Shown here one piece after another: positions 44,679 to 53,774 of a DNA stretch of 64,000 nt. Both the position numbers and the translations under genes were made by a program. Source of the stretch: Halomonas daqiaonensis (GTDB lineage: Bacteria; Pseudomonadota; Gammaproteobacteria; Pseudomonadales; Halomonadaceae); contig NZ_FOBC01000001.1 of the NCBI RefSeq assembly GCF_900109725.1, positions 234,957 through 298,956 on the forward strand, written 5' to 3'. Within the stretch, counting starts at the first letter, position 1; every line of letters starts with the position of its first letter. The notes under the pieces are model-generated. The model made no database searches and had not been told where the DNA came from. It was given only the letters and a program-made list of their open reading frames with translations.

Positions 44679-45550
44679 GTGGCGACGGGCAGCGCCCGGA
44701 ATACCGCCTGCTGGCCGAACTGGAGGCCCGCTTCGATCACTTTGTGGAGGAGACCGACGCCCTGGTGGCGACCTGGCAGGCCTCGGGTGCCTCGGCCTGG
44801 TCCTTCGAGCACGAGACTGCCGATGCCGCCTGGCTGCGCCATGCCCTGCTCGACGTCTGGTACCAGGATGGCCAGGACGGCCGCGCGACCCGCAGCCACG
44901 TAGGCCTGGTGGCTGCCGATGAGCCGGTGATGGAAGCGGTCGCCCGCGTGAATGCCACCAAACAGGCCTTCTCCGCGCTGCTGGCGGAGATCCGCAACGA
45001 AGTCCCGTCGCTGATCCCGGAGATCAAGGCGGTCCTGCCTTTCCGCCATCCGGCCCTGCAAGAGCACCTGCGCGGCAAGGGGCTCGCCAGGCTGCACCTC
45101 AAGCAGTGCTGGCGAACGATCCCCCTGGCCGAAGCCCCGGTGGCCCGCGTGCGCCTGGCCTGGTATGCCAGTGGGCGATCGATCAAGCGGCTGACGGTTC
45201 GCGAGGCTGAAGAGAAGCTGCTAGCCCTGGACAGCGAAGCGCCCCATGTGCGCATCCAGCTACGCCAACTGGCCGGCATCCCCGATGGCGAACCCCTGGC
45301 TCAGGTGCAGAGCCAGGCACCACTGATGCGCGCCAACCTTTTCTATCGCGAGCCGCTCGAGGACGGCCGAAGCCGGCGGGCCATGAACATCGCCCTGCCG
45401 CTGTTCGTACCCAGCCCCGACGGCCGACTACCCGACCACAACCTGCCCCCCTCTCACCCACCCGTCACCCGCACCCGGGCCCGGCGCCGCGACGAGCGAC
45501 TGGAGGAATCGGCCTTTCTGCCGAGCCTGCGCGTCTATCGCTACAGGTGA
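44675..45550 (+). CDS. tus: Tus-like DNA replication terminus site-binding protein
   Basis: 291-residue protein resembling Tus, which binds Ter sites and stops replication forks in a polar manner. Similarity is seen mainly in the middle: [28 protein letters not shown] followed by [18 protein letters not shown] corresponds to the E. coli core DNA-binding region ITLNAYRTLTVL... [26 protein letters not shown]. The N-terminal 110 residues are helical, and the tail is basic ([13 protein letters not shown]). Start is GTG 44675 with GGAG seven bases upstream, overlapping the yacG stop. The frame extends further upstream but through coaE and yacG. No Ter site was identified. Alternative: a more distant Ter-family paralogue with another role. 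Confidence 0.68.
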   Translation: MSGDGQRPEYRLLAELEARFDHFVEETDALVATWQASGASAWSFEHETADAAWLRHALLDVWYQDGQDGRATRSHVGLVAADEPVMEAVARVNATKQAFSALLAEIRNEVPSLIPEIKAVLPFRHPALQEHLRGKGLARLHLKQCWRTIPLAEAPVARVRLAWYASGRSIKRLTVREAEEKLLALDSEAPHVRIQLRQLAGIPDGEPLAQVQSQAPLMRANLFYREPLEDGRSRRAMNIALPLFVPSPDGRLPDHNLPPSHPPVTRTRARRRDERLEESAFLPSLRVYRYR

Positions 45551-45596
45551 CGTACGCTATCGGTGACCGGCACTGACAGCACGGGCAAGGAACTCG

Positions 45597-45911
45597 TCAG
45601 GCGATCCGACCCAGGGACTCGAGGGTCCGCAGCAGCCTGCTGACGCTCTCCGACGGCTGGGCATACTCGGTCATCAGGGACTTGAGGCGCTGTTCGAAGG
45701 CGCGCTGGCGGGCCTGCTCATCCTGCCGCTCGGCGCGTTCCTCCTGTTCCAGCCGCTCAAGTGAACGGACCGGTGGGCCGGTGGGAATATCGAGTGCGCT
45801 ATCGGGACGCTCGAGTTCGCGCAATGCATCGGAGAAAGCATCATCGAGTTCGCGGAACTTGCGCAACTTCTCTCGTTCGTCCATGGGCTGTCGCTGATTG
45901 GGTGATTTCAT
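45597..45911 (-). CDS. Hypothetical coiled-coil protein, 104 aa
   Basis: Short, highly charged, mostly helical protein with no family recognised. Long stretches rich in Glu, Arg and Leu (DEREKLRKFRELDDAFSDALRELE; ERLEQEERAERQDEQARQRAFEQRLKSL) suggest coiled coils, with a short Pro-containing break between them. No Cys, signal peptide or membrane segment. ATG 45911 is preferred (GGA upstream); ATG 45884 is possible. It lies 121 bases downstream of mvaT in the same direction and faces the Tus-like gene. Confidence 0.6.
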   Translation of the reverse strand: MKSPNQRQPMDEREKLRKFRELDDAFSDALRELERPDSALDIPTGPPVRSLERLEQEERAERQDEQARQRAFEQRLKSLMTEYAQPSESVSRLLRTLESLGRIA

Positions 45912-46032
45912 TGGATTCCAATGGTGTCGAGACGAAGACCTTGGCGAGAGGAGGCAGGAACAGGTCATCGTCAATATTCGGGAACGACGACGCCGCCCCT
46001 CGGGACGGCGTCTTGCCTTCATGTATCGAGGC

Positions 46033-46419
46033 TCATTCCTCGACACGCACCAGCCAGGACTCGACGGTGTCGGAACCGTGTTGGTCCTTCCAGGCCTTGA
46101 GGGTCTTCTGATTACCGCCGCGGGTTTCCACGACTTCCCCGGTGTTGGGGTTCTTGTAGATCTTCAACTTGCGCTTGCGGCGAGCACCGCCGGTCGCCGG
46201 AGCGGAAGCACTGCTTCGAGTCGCCGTGGCCGGCTTGGGATCGATCAGGGCGATGACGTCGGCAGCGCTCTTGTTGTACTCGCGCATCAGTTCTTCAAGC
46301 TTTTCCTTGAACTCGAGCTCGGCCTTGAGGCGGTCGTCGTTCTGCAGCTTGTCCAGTTCCGACTGGAGTTGCTTGAGCTGCTGCTCCATCTGCATGTAGT
46401 TGCTGAGCAGTGATGACAT
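46033..46419 (-). CDS. mvaT: H-NS-like nucleoid protein, MvaT/MvaU family
   Basis: 128-residue xenogeneic silencer of the pseudomonad/Halomonas type. The N-terminal 60 residues form the coiled-coil oligomerisation region (MEQQLKQLQSELDKLQND...KEKLEELMREYNKS), then a flexible Ala/Ser linker, and the C-terminal DNA-binding domain RKRKLKIYKNPNTGEVVETRGGN followed by QKTLKAWKDQHG with the Arg-Gly-Gly-Asn 'AT-pincer' motif. AAGGA lies about nine bases before ATG 46419, and a strong promoter lies 40 bases further up. It occupies the place downstream of rpsA where ihfB often stands. Confidence 0.9.
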   Translation of the reverse strand: MSSLLSNYMQMEQQLKQLQSELDKLQNDDRLKAELEFKEKLEELMREYNKSAADVIALIDPKPATATRSSASAPATGGARRKRKLKIYKNPNTGEVVETRGGNQKTLKAWKDQHGSDTVESWLVRVEE

Positions 46420-46458
46420 ATAAATCGTTCCTTCTTGGGGATGACAGAATGCAGCGGC

Positions 46459-46487
46459 ATTATTGCCTTTTAACACTTGCTTGGCAA
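46459..46487 (-). promoter_or_regulatory. Sigma-70 promoter of mvaT
   Basis: On the minus strand: -35 TTGCCA (46487-46482), 17-base spacer, -10 AATAAT (46464-46459). Transcription would start near 46452, giving a leader of about 33 bases. The rest of the 323-base gap (46420-46742) is unusually AT-rich and holds the rpsA terminator; the AT-richness would suit MvaT autoregulation. Confidence 0.75.
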
Positions 46488-46660
46488 CAGTATGCACAGG
46501 GTTCCGAAGTTCGTCTAACGACATTCAGGACGTTTAGCGACACACTTGTCGCCCTGAAAACATGAAAATAAATTGTCCCGGAAAAAAGCCACAACACTAA
46601 ACAGCGTCAATATGTTCGGCGAGACTTGTCACGAGTCATGAAAAGTATCACACAATGACA

Positions 46661-46688
46661 AAGGCGCCGCCCCGAGGGGCGGCGCCTT
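46661..46688 (-). terminator. Terminator of rpsA
   Basis: Perfect 13-base arms AAGGCGCCGCCCC / GGGGCGGCGCCTT separated by GA, 55 bases after the rpsA stop on the minus strand and followed there by TTTGTC. Confidence 0.9.
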
Positions 46689-46742
46689 GTCTTGCCAAGC
46701 TCTTGCCAGACTAAGCGATAAGAGACAGAGTCCCTGCCGTTA

Positions 46743-48419
46743 TCAGTCCTGACCCATCTGCTGCTTGATGAGATCCCCGATGGTAGTCGCACCACCACTC
46801 TCGGGAGATTCCTCACGCAGCTTCTTGAGGTTCTGGCGAGTATCGTCCTGATCCTTGGCCTTGATGGACAGGGCGATCTGACGGTTCTTGCGATCGACAC
46901 CGATGATACGGGCCTCGACGCTGTCACCTTCGCTCAGCACGTTGCGGGCATCCTCGACGCGGTCGGCACTGATCTCTGAGGCCTTCAGTACGGCGACGAC
47001 ATCCGTGGCCAACTCGACCTGGGCTTCCTTGGCATCGACCTCGATCACGCGACCGGTGACGATAGAGCCCTTGTCGTTGACGGCCAGGAACTCGGACACC
47101 GGATCGGTATCGAGTTGCTTGATGCCCAGCGAGATGCGCTCACGCTCCGGATCGATGGAAAGGATGACGGCTTCTGCCTCGTCGCCTTTCTTGAACTGAC
47201 GTACGGCTTCTTCGCCGGTGTCGGTCCAGGAGATGTCGGAGAGGTGCACCAGGCCATCGATACCGCCTTCAAGGCCGATGAAGATGCCGAAGTCGGTGAT
47301 CGACTTGATGGTGCCAGTGACACGATCACCCTTGTTGTAGCGAGCGTTGAAGTCTTCCCAGGGATTGGTGGTGCACTGTTTGATACCCAGGGAGATGCGG
47401 CGACGCTCCTCGTCGATGTCCAGCACCATGACGTCCACATCGTCGCCGACCTGCACGACCTTGGACGGATGGATGTTCTTGTTGGTCCAGTCCATCTCGG
47501 AGACGTGGACCAGGCCCTCGACACCCTCTTCCAGCTCGGCGAAGCAGCCGTAGTCAGTGAGGTTGGTGACGGTAGCGCGCACCTTGGTGCCTTCCGGGTA
47601 ACGATCCTTGATGTTGACCCACGGATCCTCGCCCAGCTGCTTCAGGCCCAGGGAGACACGGTTACGCTCGCGGTCGAACTTGAGCACCTTGACGTTGATC
47701 TCGTCGCCCACGGCCACGATTTCGCTGGGATGCTTGATGCGCTTCCAGGCCATGTCGGTGATGTGCAGCAGGCCGTCGACGCCACCCAGGTCGACGAAGG
47801 CGCCGTAGTCGGTGAGGTTCTTGACGATACCCATGATCTGCTGGCCTTCCTGCAGTGTCGCCAGGAGAGCTTCGCGCTCGGCGCTGTTCTCGGCTTCGAG
47901 CACTGCACGACGCGACACCACGACGTTGTTGCGCTTGGCGTCGAGCTTGATGACCTTGAAGTCGAGTTCCTTGTTCTCGAGGTGCGTGGTATCGCGAACC
48001 GGACGCACGTCGACGAGGGAACCGGGCAGGAAGGCGCGAATGGAATCGACGTCGACGGTGAAACCACCCTTGACCTTGCCGTTGATCACGCCCTTGACGA
48101 TCTCTTCCTTCTCGAAAGCCGCTTCCAGGATCTTCCAGGCTTCGGCACGCTTGGCCTTCTCGCGGGACAGGCGGGTCTCGCCGAAACCATCCTCGACGGC
48201 TTCCAGGGCGACATGCACTTCGTCACCGATGGCGATGGTCAGCTCGCCATTATCGTCGCGGAACTGCGACGCGGGTATCTGACCTTCCGACTTCAGGCCG
48301 GCATTGACGGTGACCCAGTCGCCGTCGATGTCGACGATAGTAGCCGGCACAATGGCGCCCGGCTCCATGTTGATGTCCTGGAGAGACTGTTCAAACAACT
48401 CAGCAAAGCTTTCGCTCAT
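46743..48419 (-). CDS. rpsA: 30S ribosomal protein S1
   Basis: 558-residue S1 with six OB-fold S1 repeats; the last four show the regular pattern Y-x-x-G-x-x-V-x-G-x-V-x-x-x-x-x-(Y/F)-G-x-(F/V) ending in H-x-S/T-(D/E)-(M/I/W). It binds mRNA leaders and feeds them to the 30S subunit. The acidic N-terminal repeat anchors it to protein S2. GGA lies six bases before ATG 48419. A 194-base leader separates it from cmk and probably holds its own promoter and the autoregulatory site known for S1. Confidence 0.97.
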   Translation of the reverse strand: MSESFAELFEQSLQDINMEPGAIVPATIVDIDGDWVTVNAGLKSEGQIPASQFRDDNGELTIAIGDEVHVALEAVEDGFGETRLSREKAKRAEAWKILEAAFEKEEIVKGVINGKVKGGFTVDVDSIRAFLPGSLVDVRPVRDTTHLENKELDFKVIKLDAKRNNVVVSRRAVLEAENSAEREALLATLQEGQQIMGIVKNLTDYGAFVDLGGVDGLLHITDMAWKRIKHPSEIVAVGDEINVKVLKFDRERNRVSLGLKQLGEDPWVNIKDRYPEGTKVRATVTNLTDYGCFAELEEGVEGLVHVSEMDWTNKNIHPSKVVQVGDDVDVMVLDIDEERRRISLGIKQCTTNPWEDFNARYNKGDRVTGTIKSITDFGIFIGLEGGIDGLVHLSDISWTDTGEEAVRQFKKGDEAEAVILSIDPERERISLGIKQLDTDPVSEFLAVNDKGSIVTGRVIEVDAKEAQVELATDVVAVLKASEISADRVEDARNVLSEGDSVEARIIGVDRKNRQIALSIKAKDQDDTRQNLKKLREESPESGGATTIGDLIKQQMGQD

Positions 48420-48613
48420 GATGTTCCTACGTGATCAACGTTGAGTACGGCGTTACCGCCTTCTCCGCACCACCAGCGAGTGCGGGCCTTATTTACCAAA
48501 CCCCCGGGGATGTTAGCGCTGGTTCGACCTGGCCCGGCTCACGGCTAATTTTGTACAACCAAGAAGTGCCGGACCACGTCATTACATCCTTCCAGAGGCG
48601 CCGCAAGGGAGAG

Positions 48614-49303
48614 TCAGGTGGCGGGTGCCAGACCACGTTCGGTCAGCAGTTCCGTCAGCCGATCAACCACTTCCGGTATCGTCAGGCGCGTGGTGTCAAG
48701 CGTGATGGCATCATCGGCCGGCTTGAGCGGGGCCACACTGCGCTGCGTGTCACGTGCATCGCGCGCCTGAATCTCCTTTAAAAGACTCGATAGACTAGCA
48801 TCGACCCCGGCTTCCTGCAACTGACGCTGACGGCGGTGGGCCCGTTCATCGGCGCTCGCCGTCAGGAATATCTTGAGCGGCGCATCGGTGAATACCACAG
48901 TACCCATGTCACGGCCATCGGCGACCAGACCGGGCGCCTGGTGGAAGTCTCGCTGACGCTGCAGCAGGGCCTGACGCACCGCGGGAAGGGCGGCGACGCG
49001 CGAGGCCGCATCGCCCACCTGCTCGGTGCGGATCGTGGTCGTGGCATCCTGCCCCTCCAGCAGCACGATGGTGGCGTCTTCCTCGGCGACGAAGACCACG
49101 TCGAGGTCGCGCGCCACCTCGGCCAGGGTGGCCTCGTCGTCCAGGGGCACCTCATGCTTCACGGCGGCCAGCGCAGTCAGACGGTAGAGTGCCCCGCTGT
49201 CCAGCAGGTGCCAACCCAGGCGTTCGGCGACCAGGCGGCTGATGGTGCCCTTGCCCGCCCCGCCTGGGCCATCGATGGTCAATACCGGTGCTGAATCACT
49301 CAT
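48614..49303 (-). CDS. cmk: Cytidylate kinase
   Basis: 229-residue NMP kinase. P-loop GPGGAGKGT at residue 11, LDSGALYR, the [20 protein letters not shown] region, and an Arg-rich lid ([16 protein letters not shown]). It phosphorylates CMP and dCMP. The start overlaps the tyrA-aroA stop (ATGA), so the two are coupled. Confidence 0.95.
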   Translation of the reverse strand: MSDSAPVLTIDGPGGAGKGTISRLVAERLGWHLLDSGALYRLTALAAVKHEVPLDDEATLAEVARDLDVVFVAEEDATIVLLEGQDATTTIRTEQVGDAASRVAALPAVRQALLQRQRDFHQAPGLVADGRDMGTVVFTDAPLKIFLTASADERAHRRQRQLQEAGVDASLSSLLKEIQARDARDTQRSVAPLKPADDAITLDTTRLTIPEVVDRLTELLTERGLAPAT

Positions 49304-51558
49304 GACGCCTCCTGTTGTTCCTCGAGGCTCAGCCCGACCCGCCGTGCCAGGTCGATAAAGCCGGGAAAGGAGGTAGCCACGTTGGCACAGTCGTCGATGA
49401 CGATCTCCTCGCTTGCCCGCAGCGCGGCGATGGTGAAGGCCATGGCGATACGGTGATCCCCCAGGCTATCGATCCGGCCGCCGGCATAGCTAACGCCTTT
49501 GCCTCCACTGCCCACGATATCGATGCCATCCTCGCGCAGGCTATGTTCGACGCCGAGCACGCCAAGGCCGTCGGCCATGGCCTGCAGACGGTCCGACTCC
49601 TTGACGCGCAACTCCCCGGCGCCGCGCAGGCGGGTCGTGCCCTCAGCGTTCGCCGCTGCGATGAACAGCGCCGGGAACTCGTCGATGGCCAGCGGCACTT
49701 GATCCACGGGAATCTCGATGCCCTTCAGCGGCGCGTAACGGATGTGCAGGTCGGCCACCGGTTCGCCACCCACCTCGTGCTCGTTCTCCAGGCGCAGGTC
49801 GGCGCCCATCAACTGGAGGATATTGATCACGCCGATGCGGGTCGGGTTGATGCCGACATGCTCGAGAATCAGGTCCGACCCCGGGGTGATGGCCGCCGCC
49901 ACCAGGAAGAAGGTAGCAGACGAGATATCGCTGGGTACGTCGATAGGGGCTGCGGTGAGCTTGCCACCGCCCTCGAGCCAGCAGGTATCTCCCTCGCGGT
50001 GGACGCGATAGCCGAAGCCGGTCAGCATGCGTTCGGTATGGTCACGGGTCGGCGCAGGCTCGCGTACCCGCGTCTCGCCCTGCGCATAGAGGCCGGCCAA
50101 CAACAGGCAGGACTTCACCTGTGCACTGGCCATGGGCATGTCGTAGCTGATGCCCTCGAGCGCCTTGCCGCCATGAATATGCAGCGGCGGACGCCCGCCC
50201 TCGGCGGTGTCGATCTCGGCGCCCATCTGGCGCAAGGGATCGGCCACGCGGCCCATGGGGCGCCGGGTCAGCGAGGCATCGCCGGTCAACTCGGTATCGA
50301 AGGCCTGACCGGCGAGCAGCCCGGCGAAGAGGCGCATGGCGGTGCCGGCATTGCCCACGTAGAGCGGACCGGAGGGCGCCTTGAGCCCGTGCATGCCCAC
50401 GCCGTGGACAGAGACCCGGCCCTGCTGTGGACCCTCGATGGCCACCCCCATCTCACGGAACGCCTGCAGGGTGGCCAGGCTGTCCTCGCCCTCAAGAAAA
50501 CCCTTCACCTCGGTGACGCCCTCGGCCAGTGCACCGAGCATGATGGAACGGTGGGAGATCGACTTGTCGCCGGGCACGCGGATCCGCCCGGTGACGCCAC
50601 CGCCGGGGCTGACCCGATAGCGCAGCTTGCCGTGTTGTTGCATCTGGTACTCCGCCTGATAACTGGTCTGGTTGAGCAGGGATTCGAAATAGTGTCGGGC
50701 GTGACTGGCCCGATCGAAGGTGGCCAGCATGGCATCGCCGTCGCCGCACTCCACCGCGCGGCGCAAGCGGGCTACCCCGGCCTCGAAGTCATCCAGCGAA
50801 GCGAGCACGGCATCGCGGTTGGCGATGAAGATATCGCGCCACATCACCGGGTCGCTGCCGGCGATACGGGTGAAGTCGCGAAACCCGCCGGCGGCATAGC
50901 GAAAGATCTCCAGGCGCTCGTCCTGACGCGCCAGGGTATCCACCAGCGAGAAGGCCAGCAGGTGCGGCAGGTGGCTGGTGCGCGCCAACACTTGGTCGTG
51001 GCGGGCGACGTCCATCTCGAGCACTTCGGCGCCGGTGGCCGCCCAGAGCGCACGCACCCTGGCCGTCGCGTCAGGATCGGTATCCGCTTCAGGGGTGAGG
51101 ATCACCTTGTGGCGAGCGTAGAGCCCGGCATCGGCGGCCGCGACACCGCTTTTCTCCGAACCGGCGATGGGATGGCCGAGCACCAGGTTGGCCGGCATGC
51201 GACCGAAGGCAGCCAGGGCCGCCTCGCGAATCGCCGCCTTGGTGCTGCCCACATCCGTGATGACGACATCGGGCGCGGCGCGGTCGATTACCCCGGCCAG
51301 CTGAGCCATCACCGACTCCATGGCCAGCACCGGGACCGCCAGCACCACCAGGGTCGCGCCCTCGACCACCGATTCGAGACGCGTGTCGCCGCGGTCGATC
51401 AGGCCCATCTCGATACCTCGGGCGATCTCGTCGGCGTCGGGGTCGCAAGAGAGGATGGGGCCCCGAAACCCATTGGCGCGCAGGGCGGCGGCGAGAGAGC
51501 CGCCGATCAACCCCAGGCCGACGATCAGGATACGTGACTCGCGAAGCCCTACTGCCAT
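49300..51558 (-). CDS. aroA: Bifunctional prephenate dehydrogenase / EPSP synthase (TyrA-AroA fusion)
   Basis: 752 residues. The N-terminal 300 residues are a TyrA dehydrogenase: Rossmann motif [30 protein letters not shown] and [15 protein letters not shown]. The remaining 440 are Aro[20 protein letters not shown], the [17 protein letters not shown] loop, and [19 protein letters not shown] synthase acts in the shikimate pathway and TyrA on the way to tyrosine, so two steps are joined. The fusion is known in Pseudomonas and Halomonas. The start at ATG 51558 is two bases from the pheA stop; no clear ribosome-binding site. The frame extends upstream inside pheA without similarity. Confidence 0.94.
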   Translation of the reverse strand: MAVGLRESRILIVGLGLIGGSLAAALRANGFRGPILSCDPDADEIARGIEMGLIDRGDTRLESVVEGATLVVLAVPVLAMESVMAQLAGVIDRAAPDVVITDVGSTKAAIREAALAAFGRMPANLVLGHPIAGSEKSGVAAADAGLYARHKVILTPEADTDPDATARVRALWAATGAEVLEMDVARHDQVLARTSHLPHLLAFSLVDTLARQDERLEIFRYAAGGFRDFTRIAGSDPVMWRDIFIANRDAVLASLDDFEAGVARLRRAVECGDGDAMLATFDRASHARHYFESLLNQTSYQAEYQMQQHGKLRYRVSPGGGVTGRIRVPGDKSISHRSIMLGALAEGVTEVKGFLEGEDSLATLQAFREMGVAIEGPQQGRVSVHGVGMHGLKAPSGPLYVGNAGTAMRLFAGLLAGQAFDTELTGDASLTRRPMGRVADPLRQMGAEIDTAEGGRPPLHIHGGKALEGISYDMPMASAQVKSCLLLAGLYAQGETRVREPAPTRDHTERMLTGFGYRVHREGDTCWLEGGGKLTAAPIDVPSDISSATFFLVAAAITPGSDLILEHVGINPTRIGVINILQLMGADLRLENEHEVGGEPVADLHIRYAPLKGIEIPVDQVPLAIDEFPALFIAAANAEGTTRLRGAGELRVKESDRLQAMADGLGVLGVEHSLREDGIDIVGSGGKGVSYAGGRIDSLGDHRIAMAFTIAALRASEEIVIDDCANVATSFPGFIDLARRVGLSLEEQQEAS

Positions 51559-51560
51559 GC

Positions 51561-52652
51561 TTAGAGAACGCCCACCGGGTAGGAGCCGAGCACCTTCACC
51601 TCGGCGGCGCGCAGCTGGACCTCCTCGAGCATGGCCGCGACACGCGGCTCCTCGCGATGCCCCTTGAAGTCGATGAAGAAGACATAGTTCCACACGCCGG
51701 TGCGCGACGGGCGGGTCTCGAGGCGTGTCATATCGATCTGGTGGCGATGGAAGGGCTCGAGCAGGTCGTGCAGGGCCCCCGGCTGGTTGCGCATCGCGAC
51801 CACCAGCGAGGTCTTGTCCTCGCCGGAAATGGGCACGTCCTGGTTGCCGATGATCAGGAAGCGGGTGGAATTGTCCGGACGGTCCTCGATCTTCTCGGCC
51901 AGCCGAGTCAAGCCGTAGAGCTTGGCGGCCATGTCGCCGGCGATGGCCGCGCTGTGCCACTCGGTCTTGACCAGGCGGGCGGCCTCGGCGTTGGAGGAGA
52001 CCGGGACCCGCTCGGCCTGGGGGAAGTGGGCATCGAGCCACTTGCGGCACTGGGCGAAGGACTGTGGGTGAGAATAGATACGCGAGACCTTGTCGCGACG
52101 GGTCGTGTCGGCCACCAGCAGGTGATGGTGAATGCGCAGCACCACCTCCCCGCAGATGCGCATCGAGGAATCCATGAAGGAATCCAGGGTGTGGTTGATC
52201 ACCCCCTCGGTGGAGTTCTCGACCGGCACCACGCCGTAGTTGACGGCGCTGGCCTCCACCTCGCGGAATACTTCGTCGATGGCGGCCATCGGCAGGCTGA
52301 TTGCACTCTCGCCGAAGTGCTTGATGGTGGCCTGCTGGGTGAAGGTGCCCTCCGGTCCCAGATAGGCGACCTTGACCGGCTGCTCCAGAGCCAGGCAGGC
52401 CGACATGATCTCGCGGAACAGCCGCGCCATCTCCTCGCCGTCCAGGGGCCCCGGGTTAAGCTCCATGATGCGACGCAGCACCTGGGCCTCGCGCTCGGGC
52501 CGGTAGAAGACCGAACCGGGTTCATGGTCGGCCTTGATCTCGGCGACCTGCTGGGCACAGGCTGCCCGCTCGCTGATCAGGCGCAGGATGTCGTTGTCCA
52601 GGGTGTCGATGCGCTGGCGGAGCGCCTCGAGGCTGACGGTAGGCTCGGTCAT
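51561..52652 (-). CDS. pheA: Bifunctional chorismate mutase / prephenate dehydratase (P-protein)
   Basis: 363-residue enzyme for phenylalanine synthesis. Chorismate mutase (AroQ) helices occupy about residues 5-90 (LRQRIDTLDNDILRLISERAACAQQVAEIK). The prephenate dehydratase domain starts VAYLGPEGTFTQQA and includes VVPVENSTEGVINHTLD. The C-terminal ACT domain (LVVAMRNQPGALHDLLEPF with the ESRP-like ETRPSR motif) provides feedback inhibition by phenylalanine. Spaced three bases from serC and two from tyrA-aroA. Confidence 0.96.
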   Translation of the reverse strand: MTEPTVSLEALRQRIDTLDNDILRLISERAACAQQVAEIKADHEPGSVFYRPEREAQVLRRIMELNPGPLDGEEMARLFREIMSACLALEQPVKVAYLGPEGTFTQQATIKHFGESAISLPMAAIDEVFREVEASAVNYGVVPVENSTEGVINHTLDSFMDSSMRICGEVVLRIHHHLLVADTTRRDKVSRIYSHPQSFAQCRKWLDAHFPQAERVPVSSNAEAARLVKTEWHSAAIAGDMAAKLYGLTRLAEKIEDRPDNSTRFLIIGNQDVPISGEDKTSLVVAMRNQPGALHDLLEPFHRHQIDMTRLETRPSRTGVWNYVFFIDFKGHREEPRVAAMLEEVQLRAAEVKVLGSYPVGVL

Positions 52653-52655
52653 GGA

Positions 52656-53759
52656 TTATCCCCTGCGTTTCTCGAAGTCGGCCATGAAGTCGATCAAAGC
52701 CGCGACGGCGGCTTCGGGCACGGCGTTGTAAAGGCTGGCCCGCATTCCCCCCACGCTGCGGTGCCCCTTGAGGTTGAGTAGCCCCGCTGCCTCGGCCTCT
52801 TCCAGGAAGAGGCTATCCAGTCGCGGGTCGGCGAGCACGAAAGGCACGTTCATCCGCGAGCGATTGCGCAGCGTGATCGGGTTGGCGTAGAGAGCGCTGT
52901 CGTCGATGGCCGCATAGAGCCGGGCAGCCTTGCGGCTGTTGATGGCATCCATGGCCGTCAGCCCGCCGATGCCGCCCTTCAGCCAGTTGAAGACCAGTCC
53001 CGCCAGGTACCAGCTGTAGGTCGCCGGAGTGTTGACCATCGAGCCCGCCTCGCTGAGCGCCTTGTAGCTGAACAGCGTCGGCATGTCGTCACGGGCCTGG
53101 TCCAGTAGGTCATCGCGCACGATCACCATCACCAAGCCAGCGGGCCCGATGTTCTTCTGGGCACCGGCGTAGATCACGCCGAACCTGGAGACATCCAGCG
53201 GCCCCGAAAGAATCGTCGAGGACATGTCGCAGACCAGCGGCACCGGTGTGCCGTCCGGCCGAATGGCTTCAGGAATGTAGTCGAACTCGAGCCCGCCGAT
53301 GGTCTCGTTCGCGGTGTAGTGCAAGTAAGCGGCATCTTCGGAGAGAACGATGTCCTCCTGGCGCGGCACGGCACTGTGCCCGTTCTCCTCGCTACTGGCG
53401 GCCACATGGACATCGCCGAACAGGTGGCGCGCCTCACTGATCGCCTTCTTGCCCCAGATACCGGTGTGGAGGAAATTGGCGCGGCCGCCGGCCCCCAGCA
53501 GGTTATAGGGCAATGCAGCAAACTGCAGGCTGGCCCCGCCCTGGGTGAAGAGCACCCGGTAGTTGTCGGGAATGGCCAGCAGCTCACGCAGGTCGGCCTC
53601 GGCCCGCTCGGCGATAGAGACGAACGCCTCGCCGCGATGGCTCATTTCCATCACCGAGACGCCGCTGCCGTGGTAGTCCAGCAGTTCGTCCCGAGCTCGC
53701 TCCAGCACGGTCGTGGGCAGCGCGGCCGGACCGGCACAGAAATTGTAGTGACGTGTCAT
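52656..53759 (-). CDS. serC: Phosphoserine aminotransferase
   Basis: 367-residue PLP enzyme of serine and pyridoxine synthesis. NFCAGPAALP start, SHRGEAFVSIAERAEADLRELL, and the PLP-binding Lys in YAGAQKNIGPAGLVMVI. Three bases separate it from pheA and 15 from gyrA, so the whole gyrA to cmk set looks like one operon. Confidence 0.96.
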   Translation of the reverse strand: MTRHYNFCAGPAALPTTVLERARDELLDYHGSGVSVMEMSHRGEAFVSIAERAEADLRELLAIPDNYRVLFTQGGASLQFAALPYNLLGAGGRANFLHTGIWGKKAISEARHLFGDVHVAASSEENGHSAVPRQEDIVLSEDAAYLHYTANETIGGLEFDYIPEAIRPDGTPVPLVCDMSSTILSGPLDVSRFGVIYAGAQKNIGPAGLVMVIVRDDLLDQARDDMPTLFSYKALSEAGSMVNTPATYSWYLAGLVFNWLKGGIGGLTAMDAINSRKAARLYAAIDDSALYANPITLRNRSRMNVPFVLADPRLDSLFLEEAEAAGLLNLKGHRSVGGMRASLYNAVPEAAVAALIDFMADFEKRRG

Positions 53760-53774
53760 CAGCGTTGCGTGTCC

